A DNA stretch of 25,445 nt from Apostichopus californicus (lineage: Eukaryota; Echinodermata; Holothuroidea; Aspidochirotida; Stichopodidae): positions 1-25,445 of the forward strand of contig JAIPMN010008546.1 in NCBI GenBank assembly GCA_020650975.1, given 5' to 3'. Numbering within the stretch: the stretch's first letter is position 1; every line of letters starts with the position of its first letter. Below, in pieces: positions 1-12,400 of the stretch. The position numbers and the translations under genes are program-made. Below the pieces are notes generated by a model. It had not been told where the DNA came from. It searched no databases and worked only from the letters and a program-made list of their open reading frames with translations.

Positions 1-365
1 ATATATTCCGTAGATATTGAATGCCATGTGAATTATTGTCAAAAAGTTCCTGCATTTTGATGTGAACTAAATTGAGCGGAAAGTACAGTTTACTTGAAGA
101 ATTACTAACATGGCAAAATGTAAATGTATAGTATGACGTTAGGGAGGGGGGGGGGTGCACGTGTAAGGATTGTGTGGGGTTGGGAAATTACGTTGAAGTT
201 GCCTATATCAAGAAACTCGTTACTATGATGTTAATTTTTAGCTATAATCCTCTCTCCATAACCTTAATGAATTTCTCATTTGAACGTCTAAAAGCAACTG
301 TTCTTATTTGATTTCTGTAAATTATCCGAAAGTAAATCCCTTGTTTCAATTATGATTAATCGTAG
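1..365 (+). other. Sequence upstream of first recognised sacsin-like exon
   Basis: AT-rich sequence with a poly(G) run. It is probably intron, or promoter plus 5' UTR if the candidate start at 110 is real. There is no clear TATA box or other core promoter element that I can support. Confidence 0.5.
146..155. repeat. Poly(G) run
   Basis: Ten consecutive G, preceded by AGGGA, in the region upstream of the first sacsin-like exon. Prone to length error in sequencing. Confidence 0.9.
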
Positions 366-457
366 GTACCGGGTCCCGCTTTGGTATAAAAACCCCACCT
401 TTGCTGGAGTACTTACAGGGAATTTTGAGAGGTTATTCGGATGGTCAAGTGTTGAAG
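366..457 (+). CDS. SACS: Sacsin-like exon A: start of first HSP90-like module
   Basis: Ninety-two bases lie between an acceptor AG (364-365) and a strong donor AAG|gtgaga (458). Two bases complete a split codon, then 30 codons read [20 protein letters not shown] followed by [10 protein letters not shown]. This matches the segment that immediately precedes the N-box in sacsin modules (FG..TPPL..YL..IL..Y.DG..LK), and it ends in phase 0 exactly where the next exon begins with [12 protein letters not shown]. The fit of content, phase and splice sites makes the exon convincing despite its length. The same frame hits a stop at 353-355, so translation must begin in an earlier exon. Confidence 0.85.
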
Positions 458-3400
458 GTGAGAACTTTGTTTTGTAAGCGATGGTAAGATACATGACTTG
501 GAAATTAGAAAAAAAGTTTTAAAGTAAAGACAAAGACATTTAATTTGTGGCTTTGATGGTGGAAATGCAACTCATATATATGCGATGGCATTTGACTAGC
601 ATATCTCGGTCAGTATTGGAAAAAAGGTATTGAAGTTTCCATGTAATTATGACAATATATCTCTTTGGTAGAATTCATATGGCAAAAAAATGTTTCATAT
701 ATTGGAGATCACTGGTTCGAATCCCGCTAAATCAAGTCTTAATGTTAAAATTCAAGTAAAGAAGCAATTTCTGTATTGTGTTAAATAGGTAATTGATTAG
801 TAAAAATGCAACACCTACAACAGTTTTTTTCAGTATTTGTGATAAAAGTTGAAACTGCTACTCGAATGTTTAGCTATGTTCTCTTGCCACAAGTATGTCC
901 ATGGTGGCTTAAATAATTGACAATGCAGTCCTGAGATTGGCACACATGTGGGCCACCGTGTCCAATGTATGACAAAACCTTTTTTCTGACCCATCGAAAT
1001 TCCATTGCCTCCCAAACATTGGGTCGCGACCCATAGGTTGCGGACCTTCGCAGTATATGCAAGCAGGCACCCCAAAATAAAGTGATGAACTATATATTTG
1101 TTATACTATTGGAAAATATGTGAAACCTTTGCTGCTACATAATTTATCACCACCAAGATACTGTACACAGTCATACGAGTTCTTCCCCACTGAATCAGTG
1201 CAAATTTTACACGTGGACAATAAGATAAACAGTATACATAAATTGTATATTAAAGTATTTATAAAATAAAGATATGCATCGATGCAATTCTATCGATTTG
1301 TAAGTGAATCGATCACAGTAACCGGCAGATAACCGCCAGCGGCAAACATTTGGTAGAAGCGCTTGTTACAAATCTGCAAGCTTTGTTGGGGTATACCTTC
1401 GAAAATTAATCAAATATTAGCAAAAATCATTAAGGGTCAAATTTCATCAATATAAAGATTAACAAGAGAAATTGTTTACAACACAAATAGTTAGTAAGTA
1501 AGCAGTTTATTTTATATGGATTATACCAAGATGTAATTATTATACCCTATAAAGTGGTAAATTGACTTTATTTCTATCGAAAGTAGTTCATTATTTTGTT
1601 ACGAAAATGTTTCAGTCACGACAGAGATTCAAAAGTCACGAGTTACACCTCATATTGAAAAGTTAAAAGTTATGCGAACAAAAAGACTTTGCTTTTTCAA
1701 AAATGTTCATACTATCTTCAAGCAAGTAAAATATAACTTGTTAATTGGTATTTTTCTTTTGTCAACAAGGAACTACTTCAAAACGCGGAGGATGCTGGTG
1801 CCACAGAGGTTAAATTCCTTTATGATGAGAATCAATACGGAATAGACCGTCTTCTGAACCCACGTCTGAAAGATTTCCAGGTAAGTAATGTGTTGAGCTA
1901 TATACTAGTAGCCACGTTTAGTTATATTAACACATGACATTGTACTTGGATACTCAACTACTTTAACTATGAGATGCATGTCACTGGTTACAACTACTTG
2001 TCTCTCAGTTTCTCGTGTGTGTGTTTGTATGTCCTGTATGTGATGGCCAGCTTGTAAACACCTTATCTCAAGAAGCACAAGTTGATTCAATTTCATGCTT
2101 GGTAGGAACATGTCCCATGATGTGTAGATGTGCCCTATTTTTTGTGGTACATACCTCGTTAATATGAATGAGTGGGCGGGTCTGAACATAACATTCTTAT
2201 AATGGATTATCTCTTCAACCGCATATCCGAGTTCGTTCATACTTGGTATGGTGATATTAGTATAAAGTATGTACATGTTCTTTGCAAATACAACTTTTAC
2301 CTCATTAGTATTCATGCGTGGGTGGGGCTTAACATTTTGATTTCTGTGTCTTGAATATTAATGAGTGTGCGGGGATTAACATAAATTCGTAAAATGTCTA
2401 TATCTTTTCAACGGTATGTCCGTCATTCTTGGTATGGTGATGCATATTAAGTTCATGTTCATTGCATCAACAATTTTTATCTCGTTGATATGCATATAAA
2501 CACCAAATCTCAACAAATACATATTCCCCATTCGTTTTGGTTCTCATGGTATCAATGAGTGGGCGTGGCTTATCATAAAATTGTTAAAATGTGAATATCC
2601 CTGAACCGTATGTCCGATTTAGTTTATACTTGGTATGGTGATGTAACTACATAATATGTACATGTTCTTTTCAACAAAAATAAGGCCTACATATTTTTTT
2701 GAACTCTGTGGACCCCCAAAATTGCGGGCGCATTATTGGCCGGGTAGGCCCAAATTTTACTTCCACCTCAAATGATTTGGGATACGTTTTTTTTTTGGAC
2801 CCGAATTTGTGGGGCCAATATTTTTGGGACCGTTTCAGCATATTTTGGGAATCGGTTATTAAACTATTAATCGGATTGCATCCAAACTTGGAATACAGTT
2901 GTTGGTTAATAGCTGGCATCCGTGTACCCAAACTGTTTAGGCCTATCTGGGCCCAATGTTTTGTCGGGCCCATTTTGGGAACCAAACTTTATTTTGGATA
3001 TTTTGAGTTCAAGTCTTTTTGAGCCAAGTTTTTCTGAACCGAATTTTGGATAGTGCCATTGGGCTCTTGTGTTAGCTTTACTTTACTATTGGATTGACTG
3101 ACATATACAACACATTTATTTTCCATAAAGCAAGGAACCACAGTGCCCATTGGACTCTTGTTACACTATGTCACTAAATAGACTTTGTCAACATGATAAC
3201 TGATTCCTGGTACCTTCCTTTATATGTTGCCGCATTAGTCAATAGATAATCCAGTCTTCATTTTGCTTTGCACACGTTCATGAATATCTACATGTATGGC
3301 TTACCACACTATAAGTTTAGGCATCGGAACCACTAAATGTTTCGTTTTCTGGTTCTTTAAGCGTTCGAGCATGGGATCGGTATACTGTGTCAAAGCATCG

Positions 3401-6400
3401 GCTAGGCATATTGAAACTTTTTTGCAACACGCAATTACATAACTTATACTCTTTAGGGAAATTATTTAGAGCACTCACCTATAAACGAGTTATAATTGTA
3501 AAATTGAAAACATCCATTCTTCTTTACTATTTTCTGGAATTAAACTAATTCATTCTAGTTTCCTAATTCAAATACTTGTAAAACAAACAACTTAAAACCG
3601 ATATTGCATATTCTGAAAGAAGCTGAAAGCTCCATGAAATTGATCATTGTTCAGTTTCAGTCTGTCGAGATGGAGTGATGTCTAAATGGATTGAATAACT
3701 CTTACCATTATTGTCATCGAAATGGTAACATATAAATAGTAGCAAAATACTGTTCGAAATGCTTATTATGTAAAGGTGTACTCTATCGTTGGTATTCTCT
3801 GAATAAACTTCTTTAGGGACCAGCACTGTGTTCCTGGAATAATGCAGTCTTTACAGAACAAGATTGGAAAGGTATACAGACTCCATCTCAGAGTGGGAAG
3901 AAAAACAATGTTCTCAAGGTTGGAAGATTTGGGATAGGCTTCAGCTCTGTTTACCATCTGACAGGTAAGGTGTAAATCGCCTATCCATGTACTTCTAGAT
4001 TATGTGCAGGTGTACATATTTCACTTCATTATGTGGATTTCTGGCACATTCAAGTCTAATAGAAATCCTGATTTACTTTTTACATGTGCACAGTACATGA
4101 CAATGTCTATCAGACAAACTTGCTAACTTGTTTCTCGCTTACGTATGGTTTACTTGAAACCTAGACGGGTATCTTACTTTGATTATTCTCTCCGTAATGC
4201 ATGTGAGCTTGGGAACTCGATATCATAAAGAAATTGCATCAAGTAAATTTAATGGTCAAAGGTTAAATTGAGCGTAAAAGGTATCGTCAATTTGAAGTAA
4301 ATGAAATACAAATTCTGGCATGAGAGTGAACCATGCATGCCGCTTTAAGTTAAGAACTCATCTTTAAATATGTGCTACATTTAAAGATGAGTTCTTTACT
4401 TAAAGCGGCATGCATGGTTTAATATGTAAATGATGAAAGTGTTATTGCTAAGAACGTTAAGATTCATTATTAACTTGGTATTCTTAAACTTAATGATTAT
4501 ATACAACTAAGGTATAGACAAACCTGAACGAAAACTTCATGTATTTATACATCCGTGAAGTGAATTCTAATACGCTTTGTCAAAACGAGTTGCACAGAAG
4601 ACAAATGCCAAACTTTGAACGCATGTTCCCAATAAAGAAACTAAGAATAAAAATTGTGAACAAGGAAACGTCTACGCATCATATACTAGGTATATGGATA
4701 CCAAATTTGCATTGTACCATTCTATTGGTGAATTCGAAAAGATCAAGTGAGGTCAACAGAAGTAGACATTGAGAAATGCTATGTTACGTGGAGACAGTCA
4801 CATTGCTTGAATGGATGTTTGCAGAAGTTATGGCTAAATCTTAAAATCTTGTATATCTTAACATCGAGAAGAAAAACTGGTAGCGATGTCAGGCATGGCA
4901 TATAGATACACAGTAATCAAGAAGGTTTCAGTTTTTTGAAAGATGTCGACAAGTAGTTCAGACTTAATATAAGAATATGACACTTAAATGTCTTCGATCA
5001 TTGTATCTATTACGACATCAAATCAAATATTTGAATCGTGTTCTGTATTTTTCTGCATTTATTGTTTGCATCATATCCCATCAGATCTTCCATGCATTGT
5101 AAGTCAACGTTACCTTGCTATGATTGACCCATTCGAGAAATATTTTGAAGACGACGAAGGTCAAAGAAGTTCGGGTTCTAAATGGAACCTTGGAGATATT
5201 CTACACAAAACCCAATACGAAGATCAGCTTCTGCCGATTAGTAAAGCACTGCCAACTGAAACCGGATTTGAACATGAAGAAAATCTCGATGGAACCCTGT
5301 TCCGGTTTCCCCTTCGCAAATCGGCGAGTAAATTGTGTTCTAGTGTTTACAATCAAGAAAAAACTTTTGAGCTATTGGATGCATTTAAAGAAGACGCCAA
5401 GATTGTTCTGCTTTTCCTTCGCAATATTGAGTGCATCCAACTTTGTCATCAATTGGACAATTCCAGAGATTCCAAATGCTACCTGAAGGTGTCATTTGAT
5501 TTTAATCAATTGGACACTCTCCGATCTACGCGTGAAACATTTTGTTGTTCCTTGAAAAATTTTAAGGACACCTCTGACGAACCTGTTGACATCGTCCTGT
5601 CGACCAACTTCGACATCATTACCGAGAATGAAGATACTTCAATTAACGAGAAATGGGTTGTTCATCAAGAGATTGTTTTCAACTGTTCTGACCAGATGAA
5701 GAAACTATTCCAAAAGCTTAAGTTCCTACCTTGGATAGGGGTCGCTATACCAATGTTTCAACAAGATGTTTCGATTGGTAGGACATTTTGCTTTCTACCT
5801 CTTCCCCCCGGAGAGGAATCTAAGTCAGGTCTTCCAGTTCATGTCCACGGCTTCTTTGGAGTGAGTGATGACAGGCGATCTTTGAAATGGCCTGGTGGTG
5901 ACCAAATACAAAATGAAGAAGCAGTATGGAACAAATTTCTTGTAGATGAACTGCTTCCTCAAGTTTACTGTAAAGCATTGGTAGAGGCGACAAAGGTCTC
6001 AGTCAAAAACAGTATACACCCTGATGTTGTCTATGCAGCTTTTCCAGATACTAGAAAAGACTTAGGCCACTGGCAGACAGCTGTTGAGAGACTTTTTCGA
6101 GATCTCGTTCACCACCCAGTGTTGTACTGTCATTCAAAGGATGCATGGATGGAACTAAAGGAGGTTGTTATACTGCCAGAGAGTTTTCGTGGAACGCCAG
6201 ATATTAAAGAAGCTGTCATGAAATGTCTCCAACTGTGTGAACACTCTGTTATTGAGACTCTGCCCGACCATGTTAGATGTGCTCTTATCAAATTTTGGCC
6301 TAATGCAGAGGCTGTATCTGTTCATTTTGTCCTTAAATGTACCCGTCTAATTGCATTAGAAGAGTTTTCCCGGGAACAGCGACTTCATCTTCTACGCTAC

Positions 6401-9400
6401 CTACTTGAAAACGGCTGTGTTGCAAAACATCTCAATGGTCTAGCCCTAATACCTACTGACGACGGGGAATTTGCTCAGTTTGTTGAAAATCCTACTAAAT
6501 CTGACATTATCTTCATGGGTACTACCACATGTCCACAAGAGCTCCTCCCAAATATGCAGGGCAGTTTCCTACAAAAATGTGAGAATGCAGATCCAGCTGG
6601 TCTCTGTGATTGGTACCATACTATGCTCTCTTCAGGTAATTAAACAAATAAGAAAATTCATTTTTGTTTTCAACAAGTATATCTGAAAAGCATATAATTG
6701 CCCTTCATTTGTAAATACGTCATATTAAGTGCAATACATTTACTGTCTTTGTTTAGATCAACTTGACATTAATACGAATACTGATTACATGATTTATAAA
6801 TACACATACTTCTCTACCCCTTTCCACAACAAAACCTAAAAGATCTGCAATTATATTAATACAATTCGTACAAATACATTCATGCATATACCCATATATA
6901 TATGTCTTCATGTTCCAGTGGAGTAACACCCAACTCCACACACGCTCTTGTCTTACAACTTGTGATTAAAGAGAGTTGATCTTTTCCAGATTTCTATGAC
7001 ATGGTATAACTGCAAGACATTAGTATCATGTGTACCAACGTAACATAAGACACCCCATCGAAAATTTTCTAAGATATAATACATAACTCTCACAACGTAA
7101 AAGTGCTAAAACTCATTATTTTCGGTCTAAGTCAATATCAATAAGCTTTATTAATATCAGTGTATTACAGATGTGTGCTGTGTAAAGAATAATTGCAATC
7201 TGGCTCTCTTACCAAAGTAACACAGGTTCAAAAATAGAACACCATGTGTTACGTAGGTATCGCAAATTTTGTTATGCAATTTTGAAAAGAGTGAATCCAT
7301 TTACAGTGTGAGACATTAGTTACAAAAAAGTATATGTCGCCAAGTACATACTCACAAAAAAAAACATTTCATGGGTTTAACAATTACACTTTCGTTTTCA
7401 GTATTTCTAAACTCATTCCCTCCGGTCTAAGACCAACTACTGCTTTGTCTGATCATGTAGTGGAGTTTAAGCATGGTGCATGTGCACAGGTTTCAACCAA
7501 AAGCTATCACACCACAACCTCACCATTAAGTAGGTACGCGTGTATCCTCATGGGTGGACTTGTATGTTGGCTATATGTTGATCTTCCTATGCGGCCAATG
7601 CATCAACAAAGTTTTATCGTTCTTTTCATTGAAACAGATTCGTGGGAACAATTCAGATACCTTAGTGCTGATGACATCATTAGCCTGCTCCAAACAGCGC
7701 TTCCGAAATGGTGGTCTGATGATGCTCATGAAGTAGGAGACTGGTCCCCAGCAGCAGAGTGCGAACCAAATGTAGGGTGGCTGCAACTTGTCTGGCAGTT
7801 TATATCTACTGAGCAGATAGAGTTGCTCCAAATGCAAGGTTTGAAGCTTTTTCCTGTCACTGATATGACGATAGAACCTATCAAAATGATGTCTGTCATG
7901 GAAAAATCTAAGATAATGCAAGAACCTACTGACGGTCAGGAAACTCACAGCTTTTCTGAAATGCGACATATTTTAGTCACACTTGGTGTCACCATTTGCA
8001 ATCTTCCGGAATTCGTAGTAAAGTATCACCAAGTTTGGAGAAATTGTTTTGTACATAATTTTAACCCTTCGGGGGTTCTCGGCATTCTTCATTTGGTTGG
8101 GGCTCGATTGATTGATGAAATTTGTAAATCCGATAGGGAAACGCAAAAACTTTTTGTGTCCAAATTGTTGCCCTATTTTGCCGGAATTACACTGTCTACT
8201 GCAGATAAAATGTTTCTAAAACAACTACGATTATTTCAAAACTCCGAAGGGAACGGTTATGAACGTAAAGTTATTTCCCTAGATGAAAGTGATTTGATTA
8301 TCCTCACTGACACAAAAAGTCGTATGCCAAGTATCAGACTTTGCTCCGTATGGATAGAATTACCAAATAATGATGTACATTATATTGTGCAAAAACTTGG
8401 TTTTGAAACAATATCATTTGAAGACTTACTAAAACTTACTTTGAGTAATGCGAAAGAAAGCGAATATTCTCGTCATGAACTGGACGTGCTTTTTGAATGG
8501 ATCAAAACCAATTATTACCAAATTAAAAACGTAGATCAAGTTTGTCAATTACTTGAAAGTATTAAATTTGTCCCAAATATAAACAACGTACTGAAGAAAC
8601 CGAACGAAGTATTTGATAGTTATGATGAACTGATCAAATTATTGGTAATTGAAAGGGATTTGTTACCGACAGACACCTTTCTAAGAAGTTGGCGTGACAT
8701 CCTTAGGGAACTAGGATTGAAGAATCAAAAGGATATCCAAATTGATCAGGTGAGAAAAGCTGCTCAAAGTATTCTTAACCAGAAAAACCAAAAGCGAGCA
8801 GATGCCCTTCGGGAATATCTATGTCGCTTTCCCGAGTGCCTTTCAAATGATAACAGTCTGTGCAACTTCATTCGAAGTGTTCCATTCCTTGATTGTATTA
8901 AATGTCCTCCAGCCTCTTATCCAAGCAGTGTTCCTTTCTTCGATGCTAATACGTCGTTGTTAAAACCAAGTGATGTCTGTATCTACTCTGAAGATACATG
9001 TCATTTAGTAGGGGCTGTGGTGCCTCTTGTCAACAGCATTTCTGAAGAAAGAGTAATTGAATTTCTTGGCATTCAAGTGGTCCCAAACATTACAGACGTG
9101 TTGACACAACTTAAAAAATGTGTGGCTGGTCCAGTAAGTACAAATCTAGAAAGTACACTGCATCACATTTATGGGTTTCTTAACGATCACGTGCCCACAA
9201 ACAGGGACATTATTCAAGAATTACCTGAAAAATGGATCTTTATCGATGACCAATTCGTTGAAACGAAAAGTGTTTATCGTGAAGCAGGAATTGGTGGGCT
9301 AGACCTTCGGCCATTTCTTTGCGTCATACCAAGAGAAATGATCAAATATGACTCCTTGCTCTCAGCAGCAGGAATTCCACAGAAGGTTGATACAGATGTT

Positions 9401-12400
9401 AATCTTCTTCTGCGGGTTTTACAAGAACTAAAAGACCCCATTTGCAACTATAAAATTGAGCCTGTAAGACAACTGTCCCTTTCCGTGGATATTCTGAGAA
9501 GGTTGCTTGAACATCCTGATGACATATTGATGGACGAAGAGATTCAGCAGCAACTGCTGATTCCAAGCAGGTGTGATCCTATTAAACTTTTACCGCCTGA
9601 TGAGATATGCTATTGTGATATAGATTGGATGAGATATGGATTAAATCCTGAAGACCTTCAAGTTGAAGATGATGAAGATCCAATATATATAGTCAATGAC
9701 ATCGTATCTTCAACAATGGCGGAAAGTTTAGGTGCAGTTCCACTAAGTAAGCGTTTGTCAGGTGCAGACGAGATAGGAGGTATAAAGCAAACTGGACAGT
9801 ATGAAGCATTGACAGTCAGATTAAAGAATATTCTAAGAAATGGATATCAACCAGAAGCAATTCCAAAAGAGATGATCCAAAATGCCGAAGATGCGGGTGC
9901 TTCAGAAGTTAAGTTCTTACTTGATCTGAGAACAAACGAAACTAAAATGCAAAGATTGTTAGACCCGGCAATGGAAGCTGTCCAGGGGCCAGCTTTGTGG
10001 GTGTATAATGATGCTGTCTTCACGGATGAGGATCTAATTAACATAACGAAACTGGGCGGGGCAACAAAAAGTGAAGATGGCTCTAAAATTGGACAATTTG
10101 GACTAGGTTTCAATGCTGTTTATCACATAACAGATGTACCAAGTTTTGTAACGAAAAATGTAATCACCTTTTTTGATCCGCATAAACGTTATCTAAAGCG
10201 ACAAATCCGAGGCGAAGGAAGCGGCATCCAGTTGAATTTCTTGTCAAGTTCTTTAAGGCTGCGAAGATTTCGAGACCAGTTCTTGCCATATGACGGAATC
10301 TTTGGTTGCAAAATCTTGGGAGGTGGTACTGAAACACCCGAAAGATTTAATGGTACACTTTTTAGGCTACCTTTGAGAAATGAGAGCAGTGCACGTGTCA
10401 GTGACATATGTCCACGGAGTTATTCCGAAGCAAACATGAAACCTCTTATTCGTTCTCTTTGTGAGTCGGCTGCTAAAATGTTACTATTTACTGAAAAGGT
10501 TTCTTCCATTTCTGTTTACCTCTGGGAAGACAAAGCAAGTGATACAAATCTTTTATACAGCGCAAATAGAACGACAGTTACAGACACCAATTTCTTTAAA
10601 GATGTTGTTCACAGGTCTGTGATGCACAACACAGACCTGCCATCAGACTTGTTAATTGAGATGAAACTTTTCACTTCCTTGAGTGCAAAATGTGTGGACT
10701 ATCTTGATTTGGATGGAGGAAAAGGCCAGGTAGAAGAGGAATGGATAAAAGTTGGTAGTATTGGAAAAGGCCAGGCTTATGAATTGTGTAAAAGTGAGCT
10801 TGGTAAATCGTCGGGTTTGTTGCCTTGTGGAGGTGTTGCCTGGAGTCCAACTTCGAAAATCGCTGGCGATGTATTTTGTTTCCTTCCTCTTACAGTTCCT
10901 TCAAGTTTCTTACCTGTCTGCATCAATGGTGCATTTGCTGTCTCTGAAGACCGCAGAAATTTATGGAGGAGCACGGGGGGTTTGCAGAGTTCTATTGCCA
11001 ACTTTAAATCAAGTTGGAATAATGCCCTTTGTGAAGATGTTGTGGTCAGTGCCTATATAACACTTCTTTGTGACATCAACGTTCAAGGATACCGACCATC
11101 TAATGGTAATTCATTCTTTCTGTGGCCAAACCTCGATAATACTTCATCTAAAGGAGACTACGGAAAAGTTGTGACAGGGCTCTTTCAAGCAATAGCTAAC
11201 GGAAAATGTGGAGAAGACCCACCGAAGGTCTTCTTTAAAGATGGTCTTCCATTTTCCATTAATGAACTGAAATTTGGTGATGAGCTTATTCAGGACGATC
11301 AAAATATGTTTCCTGTTTTTGAGAAGGTAGTAGAACAGCTGACTAACAAGATCGTTGTCAAACTTCCATCTTGGGTGAGAAAAGGTTTTTCGGCGGCAGA
11401 ATGCGTGGATGTGCAAAACCGCACTTACTCGTGGGTTACTTTTTTCTGTGATGTTGTCATTCCAGGTCTTCACCATTTAATTGATGAAGATATCAAGAAT
11501 CTTATCACATTTGCTCTGTCATGTCGTGATACACGTGTACTCGATTTATTGAAAAAACACCCATGTATTCCATGTGCTTCCTCGAGTGGTTTCATCTGCA
11601 AAGTGCCATCTGCACTATTAGATCCCACGCTGTTCAACGAAATCTTTTCTGAGTCTGAAGAAGTTTATCCTGATACTTCCTTCCTGCGGCATCTAGACAA
11701 GTACCAAATAGAAACCCTACGCGAAATTGGAGGTATGAGAAAAGAACTAACTTGTGGTGAAATAATTGAACGAGCAAGTTCTGTCAAATCACTCTGGTCA
11801 ACTGATAAAGAAATGGTCAAGACTCGTGTAAATGGTATTCTCAAATATTTAGATGGTGAACTACAAACTGGTTTTCAGCAGAAATATCAAAGTTTGAAAT
11901 ATGACCTACAAACGACTATATTTCTACCATCAGTCCGAGGTACAGAGGATGAAGTTCTCCAGAGTCCCCAAAACATTTACCATCCTAACAAAGAAGATCT
12001 GGTTGGTGAAGTTTGCTTTATTCTTTCCGAAATGACGTGTATTGTAACATTAACAAAAGTTTGGAATTTCCTTGATATAGGTAATAAGCAAGTTAAATTT
12101 ACAGATGTACGAGAAAATGTACATAAATTACAAGGTTTAAACATGACCAGTGATTTGCAAGTTAAATGGACATCAATTTATAAGTACCTTCAAGAACAAC
12201 TGCATGTACCAGAGGTAGTAGAATTTATACGCAGAGAAAAGTGTTTTCTTATCGACAATTATTTCGTTGAAGCCTACAAGCTTTCCAGAAACAGTGATCC
12301 TTTCGCACCTTATCTCTTTCAAGCTCCCCCTAAGTTGAAAAGATTTCGCAAATTGTTGGACGCTGCGGGCGTGAAAGACAAATTTGAAGTCGATGATATA

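Larger units (their letters stand above)
458..1769 (+). other. Intron 1 of the sacsin-like gene
   Basis: This 1312-base intron is bounded by gtgaga and a pyrimidine-rich acceptor ending in caacaag. It is phase 0. It contains a tRNA-like B box (714-724) and an hAT-like palindromic segment (about 1021-1055), listed separately. No conserved coding segment is missing between the flanking exons, so I see no further exon in it. Confidence 0.8.
1881..3816 (+). other. Intron 2 of the sacsin-like gene
   Basis: A 1936-base phase 0 intron. It holds a tandem repeat array (about 2040-2690), a low-complexity GGG/CCC-plus-A/T tract (about 2697-3050), and otherwise AT-rich sequence to the acceptor cttctttag at 3816. 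Short open frames inside it have no recognisable content. Confidence 0.85.

Noticed and set aside
288-494. - strand open frame over the first exon
   Set aside because: It is the antisense shadow of the short sacsin-like exon 366-457.
714-724. Functional tRNA gene
   Set aside because: The B box is perfect, but no acceptor stem, anticodon arm or good A box can be folded around it.
830-1075. Two overlapping - strand open frames
   Set aside because: No transposase or other domain; they cover the hAT-like remnant and have no coding support.
2699-3022. Open frames of over 100 codons on both strands
   Set aside because: Explained by low-complexity composition; no protein family resemblance.
4539-4772. 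77-codon open frame on the + strand in intron 3
   Set aside because: No family-like content, and the protein is complete without it across 3964/5085.
7334-7637. ATG at 7334 as the true start of the giant coding frame
   Set aside because: The acceptor at 7636-7637 joins exon D in phase and in content, and the upstream residues do not resemble sacsin. An independent start is kept only as a low-interest finding.
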